DNA of 64,000 bases from Gonocerus acuteangulatus. Its lineage: Eukaryota > Arthropoda > Insecta > Hemiptera > Coreidae. Of the stretch, positions 1-10,574 are shown piece by piece (the first letter of the stretch is position 1; each line of letters opens with the position of its first letter). The translations under genes and the position numbers were made by a program. Below the pieces are notes generated by a model, which saw only the letters and a list, made by a program, of their open reading frames with translations, did no database searches and was not told the origin of the DNA. Location: contig OX328131.1 in the NCBI GenBank assembly GCA_946811695.1, positions 11,308,832 through 11,372,831 of the forward strand. The letters are read 5' to 3'.

Positions 1-120
1 TCCCAGTGGGCGGATTCTCCTGGTTAACGAACTTGACCTTTCAAATTAGTTGACAGATTTTTGTACCAAATTTCATCAAAATCGGACCATTTTTGAGCTT
101 GCGAGAGAGCGAACAGGCAA

Positions 121-181
<61 letters not shown>

Positions 182-316
182 AATTTGAACCACCTATATT
201 TTCGTGATCTATGGGGTCTGAAACGTGAAAGTGTCTAGTCGGCACTTCCGGATTGCGTCGTGAGGTCAACCTCATAAGCGGGTTCTCCCTATGGAGGTTG
301 GGAGGAACCGCGCTAA
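1..316 (+). mobile_element. HINE-A copy 1 (Helentron-associated non-autonomous element), 3' half
   Basis: The 3' half of a rolling-circle-type element, cut by the window start. In order it shows a conserved core (GGCGGATTCTCCTGG...), a (TA)n tract at about 124-179, a conserved block ending CTCATAAGCGGG, and the terminus GGAACCGCGCTAA at 304-316. At least eight other copies in the window share this order. The terminal hairpin (GGTTCTCCC against GGGAGGAACC) is partly decayed here. The layout of subterminal inverted repeat, internal microsatellite and 3' stem-loop matches what is known for DINE-1/HINE elements. No coding capacity is expected; long Tyr-Ile frames across the TA tract are artefacts. 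Confidence 0.75.
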
Positions 317-771
317 AACACCTTTCTAAAAGAAATTATCTAGAATTTCCAATGGTTATGTTATTTGTTTACATTAACAAAAGAAATCTATTTCATAAAA
401 TGGAAAAAAAAAATACATTTTTTTGTGTGATTTGACGTCAACGTGTTAAGTCAGCGTTTCTTAAACTGGGGTTAACGGATCCCCTTGCCAATATCGGGGT
501 TTCCGAGCGAAACAATTATGTTTTAAATTCTTCTTCTAAAAATGTTTGCCATAGATGTGCAATACTATTTTTAAAATAAGCCAAAATAGATTTTTACAAA
601 TAATTATCATGTCGTAAATTCTATGTGATTGTCAGCCAGAAATAAATTCTCGAAATGACTAGTTTTGAGAGATGGTGCGCAAAAAGGATTTAGTCTAGGA
701 GGGGGTACCCAGCAACAGAAGCTTAAGTACATATAATCTGAGGGGTTGGTGACCTAGCATGTTAATAGTTA
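317..771. other. Unassigned spacer with a possible hAT-like end
   Basis: No gene is visible. At about 452 the sequence CAGCGTTTCTTAAACTGGGG resembles the TIR of some hAT families, but I could not find a matching right end or an 8-bp duplication, so this is a weak suggestion. Confidence 0.25.
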
Positions 772-819
772 GGTTGGTGGTGTAGATGTCCTCCTTAAAG
801 AACATCTACACCACCAACC
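772..819. repeat. Perfect 18-bp inverted repeat with 12-nt loop
   Basis: Arms 772-789 (GGTTGGTGGTGTAGATGT) and 802-819 are exact reverse complements around a 12-nt loop. The right arm runs directly into the LINE RNase H relic, so the left arm may be an inverted copy of LINE sequence produced by twin priming or a foldback rearrangement. Confidence 0.8.
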
Positions 820-1362
820 CGATCCTCGTTCAAATTTTACAAGAACCATCGAGACTTACATACAATGGTAACAATGTTGTGGGTTCCTGGTCATGAGAAC
901 CTTGGAGAGACGTCAAAAGCAGACGAACAGGCAAAACTTGCTACAACTAGCCGACCACATGACCAGCACTTAATTACATCACAAGACTTACAAACAAATA
1001 TAACACACTGTACTGAATAGATGGCAAGCAACGTGGTACTGCACACAAGATAACCACCTCAGGGAAGTAAAGTGCAGTATACAGCCATATTCGTCAGGAG
1101 AACTAAGGACGAAGTAATACCAACACGACTTAGAATCGGACATACACGACTCACCCAATCGTACCTCTTCACATGACAAGACAAACCACTATGTGAGACT
1201 TGCAACGTACCTTTAACTGTAAAACACTTACTAACAGACTGCCTTAAAAGAGACAACTTACAGATTCCTCGAAGCCTCAGTGAACTGTTATCTGATAGGA
1301 GCCCACACATTGATACCATACTGACATACTTAAAGACGACAAAGACATACAATAAAATATAG
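820..1362 (+). pseudogene. I-like LINE: RNase H and C-terminal relic
   Basis: Decayed 3' end of a non-LTR retrotransposon polyprotein. After a frameshift near 860, one frame reads VTMLWVPGHENLGE followed by KADEQAKLA, the RNase H signature around the conserved His and the final Asp. A further frame reads TRLRIGHTRLTQSYLF, then CETCNVPLTVKHLLTDC, the usual C-terminal Cys/His-rich tail of I-clade type elements, ending in a TAG at about 1362. At least three stops or frameshifts (about 1020, 1055 and 1176) make it non-functional. Its AT-rich 3' untranslated region continues to 1518 and, beyond the RTE-like insertion, from 2367 to about 2470 (ATCACCATTGCTGTGCAGC). The exact clade is uncertain. Confidence 0.75.
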
Positions 1363-1518
1363 TTATACCACACATAACTCCCAAGTCAAAGTTTCTTTTT
1401 TTCCGGATAATTATACGTTATTCTGTATTTATTTATTTTATTAATTGCTTATATATTTCTTTATTATTATTTTTCTTTTATTATTCATTCTCCATACCCT
1501 TTATTTTTTAACTTTGTT

Positions 1519-2366
1519 ACTGATCCAGCTTGACCCAGCTCCTAGGGTATGCGGATGATATTGATATTGTTGGTCGGTCTGAACAGGCTCTCAGAGATGC
1601 CTTTACAGCCCTTGAAGCAGCTGCAAGACGACTTGGGTTAGAAGTCAACGAAAAAAAGACTGAGTACTTGAGAGTTGGTGGTGAGGTTGATCTGGGCTCC
1701 CCATTTGAAGTTGGACCTTTCAAGTTCCAGAGAGTGAGAAGTTTCATATACCTTGGATCTGAAGTGAACAGCAAGAATGAGGTAACTCAAGAGATACAGA
1801 GAAGGATCACTGCTGCTAATAGCATATGGACTTGGCCGACACCTTAGAAGTAGATTCCCCTCAAATAAGACCAAGCTAAGTATATTCAAGACCCTCGTAA
1901 GGCCAGTTATTTCATAAGGCTCAGAGGCTTGGGCAATGACCAAAAGTGATGAGAGGATGCTCAGTGTGTTTGAGCGAGGAGTCCTCAGGAAGATCTATGG
2001 CCCAGTGAAGATAGGTGAAGTGTGGAGAAGAAGGAAAAATAGGGAACTCAGCTCTCTATTTACCAACCTGGACATTGTTACCTTCATCAAGCTTGGAAGG
2101 CTAAGGTGGGCAGGGCATGTAGCCAGAATGGATGACACGGAAATACCTAAAAACGTTATGACCGAGGACCTGCACTCTACAAGACGAGTAGGAAGGCCGA
2201 GGATCAGATGGCTGGACAGCGTATCCAACGATGCCAGAACTCTGCTTGGCGTTAGGAACTGGAGAGCTGCAGCAGAAGACAGAGCCGTCTGGCGGAGGCT
2301 CTTAGAGGAGGCCCAGTCTCGGTGACGGGACGTCGTGCCACATATGATGATGATGATGACTGATCC
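1519..2366 (+). mobile_element. 5'-truncated RTE-like LINE insertion with 8-bp target duplication
   Basis: The insertion is bounded by the direct repeat ACTGATCC at 1519-1526 and 2359-2366. It starts abruptly inside the reverse transcriptase domain and ends in a short ATG/TGA microsatellite (ATGATGATGATGATG). That combination is typical of target-primed insertion by RTE-type elements, which often end in short simple repeats. It lies in the 3' untranslated region of an older I-like LINE, so it is the younger of the two. Confidence 0.85.
1527..2325 (+). pseudogene. Reverse transcriptase C-terminal half (RTE-like LINE)
   Basis: The first frame (from about 1530) begins LLGYADDIDIVGRS, containing the YADD catalytic box of reverse transcriptase, then RLGLEVNEKKTEYL and FIYLGSEV, the motifs that follow it in non-LTR elements. 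A frameshift near 1826 moves the coding to another frame, and a TAA near 1914 interrupts a typical YGSEAW motif. The frame from about 1936 gives SDERMLSVFERGVLRKIYGP, then LRWAGHVARMDD and GRPRIRWLDSVSNDA, a C-terminal region common to arthropod RT proteins, ending in TGA at 2323-2325. It is broken and lacks the endonuclease and the N-terminal RT motifs. Confidence 0.85.
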
Positions 2367-2470
2367 TTGGCTTATAATTTATTATTTTATTTATTATATT
2401 TTATATAAATTCTTTTAGGGCAGATCACCATTGCTGTGCAGCTCTTAAAGTAAAGTAAATAAAATAATAG

Positions 2471-3064
2471 TTAGAGTAAACATTATATATATATATATAT
2501 ATATACATTTATATATATACACATTTATATATTCTTATTATGATTCAGTATTGTGTACTGTGAATCCAACAACTCCAACAGGGAGAATTTACGTCCTATC
2601 GGAATATAAAATTTTAAGAAGCAATGAAATGTTATTATACTATTAATAAGAAAGAATTGGAGATAACTTTTTTAAGTATATTGCGAATAGATCCCAGTCA
2701 CGTATATTCTGCAAAGGGGGCTTTTTGTGGTTTGAATTAATACTCTTGAAATTCAAATACGTCTCATTGAATAGATTATTAGCATTTGTAAGGTACACAG
2801 CTCTGAATGGCACTCAATTCCCTGACACATGTTGAGCCTGATTGCTTTGATGTGTATGTGTGATGTGTGAAGCAAATTTGAGATCTGATGCCGATTCTAT
2901 GTAGACACATATTTTTTCTCCCATTTAAGTGGGCTTGCATTGGATTTCAAGGCGTATTTTGAGAACTCATACATGACAGAAAATACCACCAGAGGATTAA
3001 TGCATTAGAAATATTAAGGATTAATGAAAATCATAAATTATACAAAATAAAATCAATAATAAAG
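2471..3064. other. Unassigned AT-rich spacer with short TA tract
   Basis: Contains a (TA)n tract at about 2484-2505 and otherwise unrecognised sequence. I see no gene. Confidence 0.3.
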
Positions 3065-3689
3065 AAAGTCCGTCACGCAGGAGCTGCATAACCAAGCACA
3101 TTCCTCAGAATTGGATAGTGTCGAGTGCATTCCTGAATAATTTGCTTAAAATAACCTATATAGATAAATAAAATAAAAACATAAATTGTTCTACTCTTTT
3201 GCTTGTTTTATGAACAGCTGTTTCAATTATTAATTTTTTAATTAATTTACTTCCAGAGTTTTGTGTATGCGTGGTACTACACTACGTACTAAATACACAA
3301 AGCTTCACATTTTGATCTATTGATCTTGATGAGTTTCATGAACCTACGTTTGGCGGGAGAATTCAATTCAAACATAGTACAAAGTAACCCCCCCCCCTCC
3401 TTTCCAATAGACCGATTTAGTTCATTTTCACAACACTTCTTTCTTATTAGATAGCCAGGACGTATAAAGAGTTTCGTTACAATACAACAGAAATTACGAC
3501 CGGTATAGGGAAATTAAGTCCGGAGTAAACCCTCCCTTCTAGTCAACCGATTTAGTTTATTTTTAGAACAAAATTTTCTCTTCAGTTTACCACAACGAAT
3601 ACCGAGTTTCGTTGACTATAACAAAAATCATGGTTGGTATTGACAAATAACTACTTTGGCTCCGGAGTAACCCCCCCCCTCTTGATGGT

Positions 3690-3747
<58 letters not shown>

Positions 3748-3882
3748 TATGTATATGAATATAAATTTTTACTGGGGTCATTTTCGGTGTCTACTAGATA
3801 GGATCGATAAAGATTTAAAGAAATTTTTCAAAAATTCCGTCATGAGTGCAACCTCAATAGCTACTTCGGAGGAAAGTGCTAA
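3065..3882 (+). mobile_element. HINE-B copy 1, full length
   Basis: The 5' end reads AAGTCCGTCACGCAGGAGCT and the 3' end GGAGGAAAGTGCTAA. The 5' subterminal repeat (AGCACATTCCTC, one mismatch) is the inverse of the 3' end. The body carries about 140-bp internal repeats beginning with poly-C tracts (about 3390, 3525, 3670), then a (TA)n tract (about 3692-3740), the block AATTTTTACTGGGGTCATTT, and a small terminal hairpin. This is the second of two HINE families in the window. A further TA tract lies just outside at about 3927-3970. Confidence 0.75.
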
Positions 3883-3925
3883 ATAGATATATGTATATGT
3901 ATGCATATACATATAAACGCACTTA

Positions 3926-3973
<48 letters not shown>

Positions 3974-4528
3974 ACATATATATTCATAGTATAATTATGT
4001 ACTTATACAATTTAGAATTGAAAAATTAAGTGCTTAATTGAAGGAATTGAGGGAATTGAAGGAATTGAGAAATTAACGTATCTTCCGCCTCGATAATTCT
4101 TATCCATGAATTTTTATGAATTTTAAATAATTTTTGATTAACTGAATTGTAACACTTAAAATTTGCAATGCATGTGACTATATTTTCGAGATCTCATACC
4201 CCTTTGCTGTATTTTATTTAAATGTAAATGTAGAAATCTCACATCTCTTTTTTTATATTTATATCCTTTTGTTATCTCAATTTTTGAGTTTGCTTTATAT
4301 GTATATATATATATATAGTCAACTGATTGATTGATTTACAATCAGAACTAACAGATTGTAAACACTCACGAGTTCACTAACTAATTGATTTATAGTCAAC
4401 TAACAGATTTATTTATAATCAGATATAACTAATAGATTTATTTATAATAACTTAGTTTATGAATTATCAAGGAATGAAATTTGATCAAGGCTGCAAACAT
4501 CTGAAGCTATCCCAGGCCTGATAGAAAC
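3883..4528. other. Unassigned spacer with simple and cryptic repeats
   Basis: Holds a TA tract (about 3927-3970), short GGAATTGA repeats (about 4040-4075) and degenerate AACTGATTGATT-type repeats (4320-4450). No gene is visible. Confidence 0.4.
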
Positions 4529-4533
4529 CAGCG

Positions 4534-4572
4534 CACAGTGGTATTTTTAACTGATCTAGCTGGACAAAATTA
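4534..4572 (+). repeat. Transib left TIR
   Basis: Heptamer CACAGTG at 4534-4540, 23-bp spacer 4541-4563, nonamer-like ACAAAATTA at 4564-4572. The first 38 bases are identical to the inverted right end. Confidence 0.85.
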
Positions 4573-4870
4573 TTTTATCACGGATTCATATAGAAAATGA
4601 CTTGCTGATCACGAATATACCCTCTTTTAGGGGTCGGAAATAAAGTCTTACCCTTGTTTTCTAAGGTTTTCAGCACAAAAAGACGTTTTTTAGTGCGTTT
4701 TAAGTGTTAAACAAAATTGAGATTAAAATATTTTAATTTTTTTTTACTATAATTTTTTTTAAATAAATTTCTTGACTTTTTTAAAGGCAACAACAACAAA
4801 AAGCTTCAAGACTAGGTATTACAAATAATAATAATCTCTTCCTTCAGGGAATGAAACACTTCCTTAGGTC

Positions 4871-7104
4871 GTTGAATTGCTGCACTCATTCTAGATATAC
4901 AGTTGATCATGGATAATTCATTGAATTTCTGCACTCATTCTAGATATACAGTGGAACATGGATAATTCGTTGAATTGCTGCACTCATTCTAGATATACAG
5001 TAGAACATGTATAATTCGTTGAATTTCTGCACTCATTCTAGATATACAGTGGAGCATGGATAATTCGTTGAATTTCTGCACTCATTCTAGATATACAGTG
5101 GAACATGGATAATTCGTTGAATTGCTGCACTCATTCTAGATATACAGTGGAACATGGATAATTCGTTGAATTTCTGCACTCATTCTAGATATACAGTGGA
5201 ACATGGATAATTCGTTGAATTGCTGCACTCATTCTAGATATACAGTTGATCATGGATAATTCATTGAATTTCTGCACTCATTCTAGATATACAGTGGAAC
5301 ATGGATAATTCGTTGAATTGCTGCACTCATTCTAGATATACAGTTGATCATGGATAATTCATTGAATTGCTGCACTCATTCTAGAGATACAGTGGAACAT
5401 GGATAATTCGTTGAATTGCTGCACTCATTCTAGATATACAGTGGAACATGGATAATTCGTTGAATTGCTGCACTCATTCTAGATATACAGTGGAACATGG
5501 ATAATTCGTTGAATTGCTGCACTCATTCTAGATATACAGTGGAACATGGATAATTCGTTGAATTTCTGCACTCATTCTAGATATACAGTGGAACATGGAT
5601 AATTCGTTGAATTGCTGCACTCATTCTAGATATACAGTGGAGCATGGATAATTCGTTGAATTTCTGCACTCATTCTTGATATACAGTGGAACATGGATAA
5701 TTCGTTGAATTGCTGCACTCATTCTAGATATACAGTGGAACATGGATAATTCGTTGAATTGCTGCACTCATTCTAGATATACAGTAGAACATGGATAATT
5801 CGTTGAATTTCTGCACTCATTCTAGATATACAGTGGAGCATGGATAATTCGTTGAATTTCTGCACTCATTCTAGATATACAGTGGAACATGGATAATTCG
5901 TTGAATTGCTGCACTCATTCTAGATATACAGTGGAACATGGATAATTCGTTGAATTTCTGCACTCATTCTAGATATACAGTAGAACATGGATAATTCGTT
6001 GAATTGCTGCACTCATTCTAGATATACAGTAGAACATGGATAATTCGTTGAATTTCTGCACTCATTCTAGATATACAGTGGAGCATGGATAATTCGTTGA
6101 ATTTCTGCACTCATTCTAGATATACAGTGGAACATGGATAATTCGTTGAATTGCTGCACTCATTCTAGATATACAGTGGAACATGGATAATTCGTTGAAT
6201 TTCTGCACTCATTCTAGATATACAGTGGAACATGGATAATTCGTTGAATTGCTGCACTCATTCTAGATATACAGTAGAACATGGATAATTCGTTGAATTT
6301 CTGCACTCATTCTAGATATACAGTGGAGCATGGATAATTCGTTGAATTTCTGCACTCATTCTAGATATACAGTGGAACATGGATAATTCGTTGAATTGCT
6401 GCACTCATTCTAGATATACAGTGGAACATGGATAATTCGTTGAATTTCTGCACTCATTCTAGATATACAGTAGAACATGGATAATTCGTTGAATTGCTGC
6501 ACTCATTCTAGATATACAGTAGAACATGGATAATTCGTTGAATTTCTGCACTCATTCTAGATATACAGTGGAGCATGGATAATTCGTTGAATTTCTGCAC
6601 TCATTCTAGATATACAGTGGAACATGGATAATTCGTTGAATTGCTGCACTCATTCTAGATATACAGTGGAGCATGGATAATTCGTTGAATTTCTGCACTC
6701 ATTCTAGATATACAGTGGAACATGGATAATTCGTTGAATTTCTGCACTCATTCTAGATATACAGTGGAACATGGATAATTCGTTGAATTGCTGCACTCAT
6801 TCTAGATATACAGTAGAACATGGATAATTCGTTGAATTTCTGCACTCATTCTAGATATACAGTGGAGCATGGATAATTCGTTGAATTTCTGCACTCATTC
6901 TAGATATACAGTGGAGCATGGATAATTCGTTGAATTGCTGCACTCATTCTAGATATACAGTGGAACATGGATAATTCGTTGAATTGCTGCACTCATTCTA
7001 GAGATACAGTGGAACATGGATAATTCGTTGAATTTCTGCACTGATTCTAGATATACAGTGGAACATGGATAATTCGTTGAATTGCTGCACTCATTCTAGA
7101 TATA
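4871..7104 (+). repeat. 49-bp satellite containing a Tigger terminal repeat, about 45 copies
   Basis: The array has an exact 49-bp period, about 45 monomers. Each monomer is TA plus CAGTGGAACATGGATAATTC, followed by a segment containing TTGAATTGCTGCACTC and ATTCTAGATA. Common variants are TGC/TTC in the centre and TGGAAC/TAGAAC/TGGAGC/TTGATC at the TIR-like part. The first half equals the terminal inverted repeat of the Tigger element that follows directly at 7105 and of the copies at 42169 and 43428. The second half is probably the original insertion-site flank. Variant combinations recur in blocks, for example around 5760-6090 and 6240-6580, indicating multi-monomer duplication. Confidence 0.95.
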
Positions 7105-8050
7105 CAGTGGAACATGGATAATTTGAACTTCGATAATTCGAAATCGTGGTTAATTCGAATATTTCTCACGGTCCCTAGAATTTAGGGCATAAACAACGTA
7201 AAAAAATCGTGGTTAATTCGAATAAAATTTTGGATAATTCGAATTTTTTACGAGTCTTTACCTGCAATGGGAGATGTTCGATCTTAAATTTTTTTTAAAT
7301 ATTGTCCCCTCGGGTAAGAAGGATAGTAAGATACGGATGTAGGGTTTCCGGGACAAGAATAGCGGCGGTTCCATCTATGAGAGGTAAAAAAAGTGTGTTG
7401 ATTTGACATGGAATGACTTATAGTCTAGTTCTTGGAGTCTAGGAGTTCTGCAAAGTGGTGGGTCGCGCTTCCTCCCTTCCAGGGGTTGTATTTGCATACA
7501 CCATCCTGTTTTATCCTAGAATTCCCTTCCACCATCCCCCCCATCTTCATTTTTTATTCAGTTATAAGTGAGTCAGCGTCTAGATCTGTTTTATTGTTTG
7601 TGCCTTGAATTTCTGGTGTACAGCACAGTTCAGTGACTTCTTGATTTAAGATGTCGAAGCCTACCAGTTATAAAACTTTAACGTTGCCAGAGAAAATAGC
7701 TGCAATTAAAGAAGTTGAAAATGGAATAAAGAAAAAATCTGAAATTGCCAAAGACTTTCGAATTCCTCCTAACACTTTATCAACTTACCTGAAAAATAAT
7801 GAAAAAGTCTTGCCCATGAAAATGATTTTTTTCAAACAGACTTTTATTTTTATTTTTTTTTATCAATTATTTATTACGTATGTACGTAATCATCAATTTA
7901 TGAAATATTTTTTATTGTTTATAAAATGTGAGAAAATATGAAATTCGATTTTTTACCCCTTTATTTTCAAAAATTTTTGTAATTCGGATTTCGGATAATT
8001 CGAACTTTTTTTATCGGTCCCTAGAGGTTCGAATTATCCAAGTTCTACCG
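7105..8050 (+). mobile_element. Tigger/pogo deletion derivative 1
   Basis: The left end is CAGTGGAACATGG and the right end is the inverse of CGGTAGAACTTGG, with TA at both flanks (7103-7104, 8051-8052). Subterminal GATAATTCGAA motifs recur inside. It retains a 5' leader and the N-terminal exon of a pogo-type transposase, then skips to the 3' terminus, so it is non-autonomous. It is about 80-90% similar by eye to the reverse copy at 42169-43095. The left TIR is the last unit of the 49-bp satellite. Confidence 0.9.
7651..7815 (+). pseudogene. Pogo/Tigger transposase N-terminal HTH (CENP-B N-terminal type) fragment
   Basis: ATG at 7651 opens MSKPTSYKTLTLPEKIAAIK, followed by KKKSEIAKDFRIPPNTLSTY. 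This is the psq/CENP-B N-terminal helix-turn-helix that binds the TIRs of pogo-class elements. After about 55 residues (LKNNEKVL) the similarity ends and the frame runs into AT-rich sequence. The DDE domain and the second HTH are missing. The same segment occurs in the copy at 42456-42593 with MSKPRSYKTLTLSEKIAAIK, so the start and frame are supported by comparison. If expressed it could only bind DNA. Confidence 0.8.
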
Positions 8051-8052
8051 TA

Positions 8053-8776
8053 TACGGATCGCTCGAGTATAGTAAACAATGAAATACACTTTCAATATTC
8101 GATAGCCCCCCCCATACTGGCAGATGCATTTGAACATCTTCTTCCACATCTCAATGTTGTAGGATTCTCAATAACACTTACTGTACGGTTTACTGTTTCC
8201 CACTCATTCCGTAAATGTCTCCAATTTTTTTCCCCCTTCTCTTCTGGTAAACCAAATTATTGGTGTGTTTGGACTTTGTAAGATCGAAAGTTCAAAAAGT
8301 TCCCTTTTCGATATGAGCATTTTTTCAGAAAATCAGTTATAATTATTAAATTGACAGATTCTGGCAGCTAATTCTTGTTTTTCCAAGTCAATACTTAATT
8401 GACAAATAAGAAAAAAGTAGATCTAGACCGGACGAGGCCGGACAGCAAAAGTTCTGTCCCATAATAACATACCAATAAGGGTATTACGAATCGCAAACAA
8501 TAATGGTAATTTATTATGATTAATAATGAAAGAAGGTCATACATACATTTCTGAAACCTGAAATAAATTTGTAGTACTGACAAAGCAGTTTCTTAATTGA
8601 AGTTTTTATTTAAAGATGGAGTAATAAACTTTGTGATATGACATACCCTAATATTAACAATCCGTAATCCATGAATGTTGACGTATTTGAGCCCACTTAT
8701 TCTTTTTTTGTAATCTATATACTATCTAGGAAAACACTGCAAGGTCCGATTAGGGGTTTGTTTTCATGAATGTTTC
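8053..8776. other. Right interior of the Transib insertion, unassigned
   Basis: Contains a poly-C run near 8106 and no recognisable transposase. Short open frames show no family resemblance that I can identify. Confidence 0.35.
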
Positions 8777-8815
8777 GAATTTTGTCCAGCTAGATCAGTT
8801 AAAAATACCACTGTG
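8777..8815 (-). repeat. Transib right TIR
   Basis: Read on the minus strand: CACAGTG at 8815-8809, a 23-bp spacer, then ACAAAATTC. It is identical to the left TIR for 38 bp, followed outside by the target duplication CAGCG. Confidence 0.85.
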
Positions 8816-8820
8816 CAGCG

Positions 8821-9724
8821 TCATTACGAGAAAACCTCGAATACTTACCACTCAAGAGTTGAATAAGATAAAAATTCAAGCTCAAGCTTAATTTGCAAAA
8901 ATCCACTTTGAAATCGTAAACACAGTATAATCAATAAATATCTAAAATTCATGACAATAAAGGATAAATGTATTGTCAAAATAAGCTGCATAATTTCTCT
9001 AATGACTTAAACGGTTTTGACATTGACATGAAAGCTGATTGGACGCAAAAGGGTTACTGCATTAGCTCGCAGTTTACTCGAGTGTGTGATCTCATCATGG
9101 ACCTTTGTGCGTTCCATCGTATAGCTTTGAATCTGTACTTAGTCAAAAGTAGCTTGTTGGACATAGTCATTTTAGAGTGACAGTGAAGGTCATTAGTAAA
9201 AATGACCAATTTGGGCACTCTGGACCATCCTAATGCATATAAAGCTTAAAATTACTTTCTGTGATTTTAAAAGCTTTGAATAAACAAATTTATTATTTCT
9301 CTGTAGTGGAGCGGAATTCACACTTCTAAAATTCTAAGCACTATTCGGCATGCTAGGTGGTGCTATCAAGATTGGCGTCTGAGATTATTTAGTGGGAAAC
9401 TAGCTGTTACCCGGCGTGCCATGCTACACCTACTTATGATATTTGTCCAAAATGTTAGAATATAATGCTACAAGTTGAGAGAACCACACTCTGCTTATTT
9501 GGTGTTAAACGTTCCGTTTGAAGAAAAAAAAAAATGGGAGCAGTCTTCTAGGAGCAGTCTTGCTAAACGCTACTCAGTGTTTAGAACAGAAGAAGGGCAT
9601 ATGGTGTATGTTCGAATGACACGTTTTGAACGCTGGTGTCCATGTGATTTTCACCCCAAATATTTTAAACAAACGTGGAAAATAGAGTCAGGAGTTACAG
9701 AGATTTAAAAAACCTAAACCTATA
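8821..9724. other. Unassigned region with a possible interspersed repeat
   Basis: No gene is visible. Around 9400 the sequence AGCTGTTACCCGGCGTGCC resembles a motif I associate with dispersed arthropod repeats, but I cannot name the family. A 77-codon open frame at 9475-9708 has no recognised similarity. Confidence 0.25.
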
Positions 9725-9947
9725 TTTATCACTAGGGACCGGATTCTTAGGTTTTCACCTATTTTTTTCCTTTCTGCTAAACGTCATAATGATAGGTTTT
9801 TAAATGATTCGCGTCTTGTACTGTCATTCATGCAAATCTGGAAGAAAAAACCTATTCAGGATGATATCACCTAAAATCACCTTAATAACGATGGAATGAC
9901 CTAGACAGACCTAATCTTTAAAATATACAATACAATTCAATGATTGA

Positions 9948-10145
9948 ATGATTTCCTGGGTCAAACAAATTTTCTTAAAAGCATCTTTCCGGGTCCAAAT
10001 GTTCAGGAAAATTTTACTAGTAGTGTCGCTTCCACAAAAACCCATTTTACACGCTGGGGAAAAAATAAAAACAGTTGTTGACGCTTTGGATATGAATGAA
10101 GCAGCTGCCATTTCTAAGGCTTCCATGTTCCTTCAGACCAACGAG
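9948..10145 (+). pseudogene. hAT transposase fragment
   Basis: The frame reads SWVKQIFLKASFRVQMF, then LPQKPIL, then IKTVVDALDMNEAAAISKAS. This parallels a block in hAT transposases where FLKAPxRVQxF is followed by PLPPxPVxTRWGTW and a helical region. The TRWG motif is only visible in a neighbouring frame (about 10050, FTRWG), so a frameshift and a short deletion separate the two halves. Only about 65 residues remain. The assignment to hAT rests on remembered family consensus plus the TIR and 8-bp duplication of the host element. Confidence 0.65.
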
Positions 10146-10574
10146 ATTCGTTGCATAAAAAAAACAAAAAAAAACTCATATTTCCGTTTCATTTGTATTT
10201 GCTCTTCTTTTTTTTTCCTTCTTAATATACTATTCTATAAAATAATGTTATTTGTTGTTTACTTTGAAGTCACTATCTATACACATATTAGTTTATCAAT
10301 GATGAATTAATCAAAATTATTAATGATGAATTAATCAAAATTATTAATGATAAATTATAATAGGTTGAAGTTATTTTATTAACCTATTGAACAATTTTTA
10401 TCTCCTAAAAAAACCTAAATTGGATTTTTAAATAAAAACCTAAAAATACCTATGTTTGAACCTATTGAAACATTTTTACACCTTAAAAACCTAAAATGGA
10501 ATTTTAAATAAAAATCTAAAAAGACTTATTATGCCTATTGGAAAATCCTAATTTGATGCTTATTTTATCCTAAA

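Larger units (their letters stand above)
4534..8815. mobile_element. Transib-type insertion with RSS-like 38-bp TIRs and 5-bp target duplication
   Basis: The ends are perfect 38-bp inverted repeats starting CACAGTGG, flanked by the direct repeat CAGCG (4529-4533 and 8816-8820). A CACAGTG-type terminus with a GC-rich 5-bp duplication is the known signature of Transib transposons, the lineage related to RAG1. Within each TIR, CACAGTG is followed by exactly 23 bp and then ACAAAATTA (left) or ACAAAATTC (right), compared with the RSS nonamer ACAAAAACC. I find no transposase between the ends, so this is a non-autonomous or gutted copy. Its interior was later filled by a 49-bp satellite (4871-7104) and a Tigger element (7105-8050). 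The 4.3-kb size is mostly this later material. Confidence 0.8.

Noticed and set aside
50..275. Open frames encoding long Tyr-Ile runs here and at every other TA tract
   Set aside because: They are produced by (TA)n microsatellites, which contain no stop in any frame. No conserved protein is implied.
7651..7941. A host CENP-B-like gene
   Set aside because: The HTH segment lies between Tigger TIRs and is repeated in the copy at 42456-42593 with the same truncation, so it is transposon-derived and partial.
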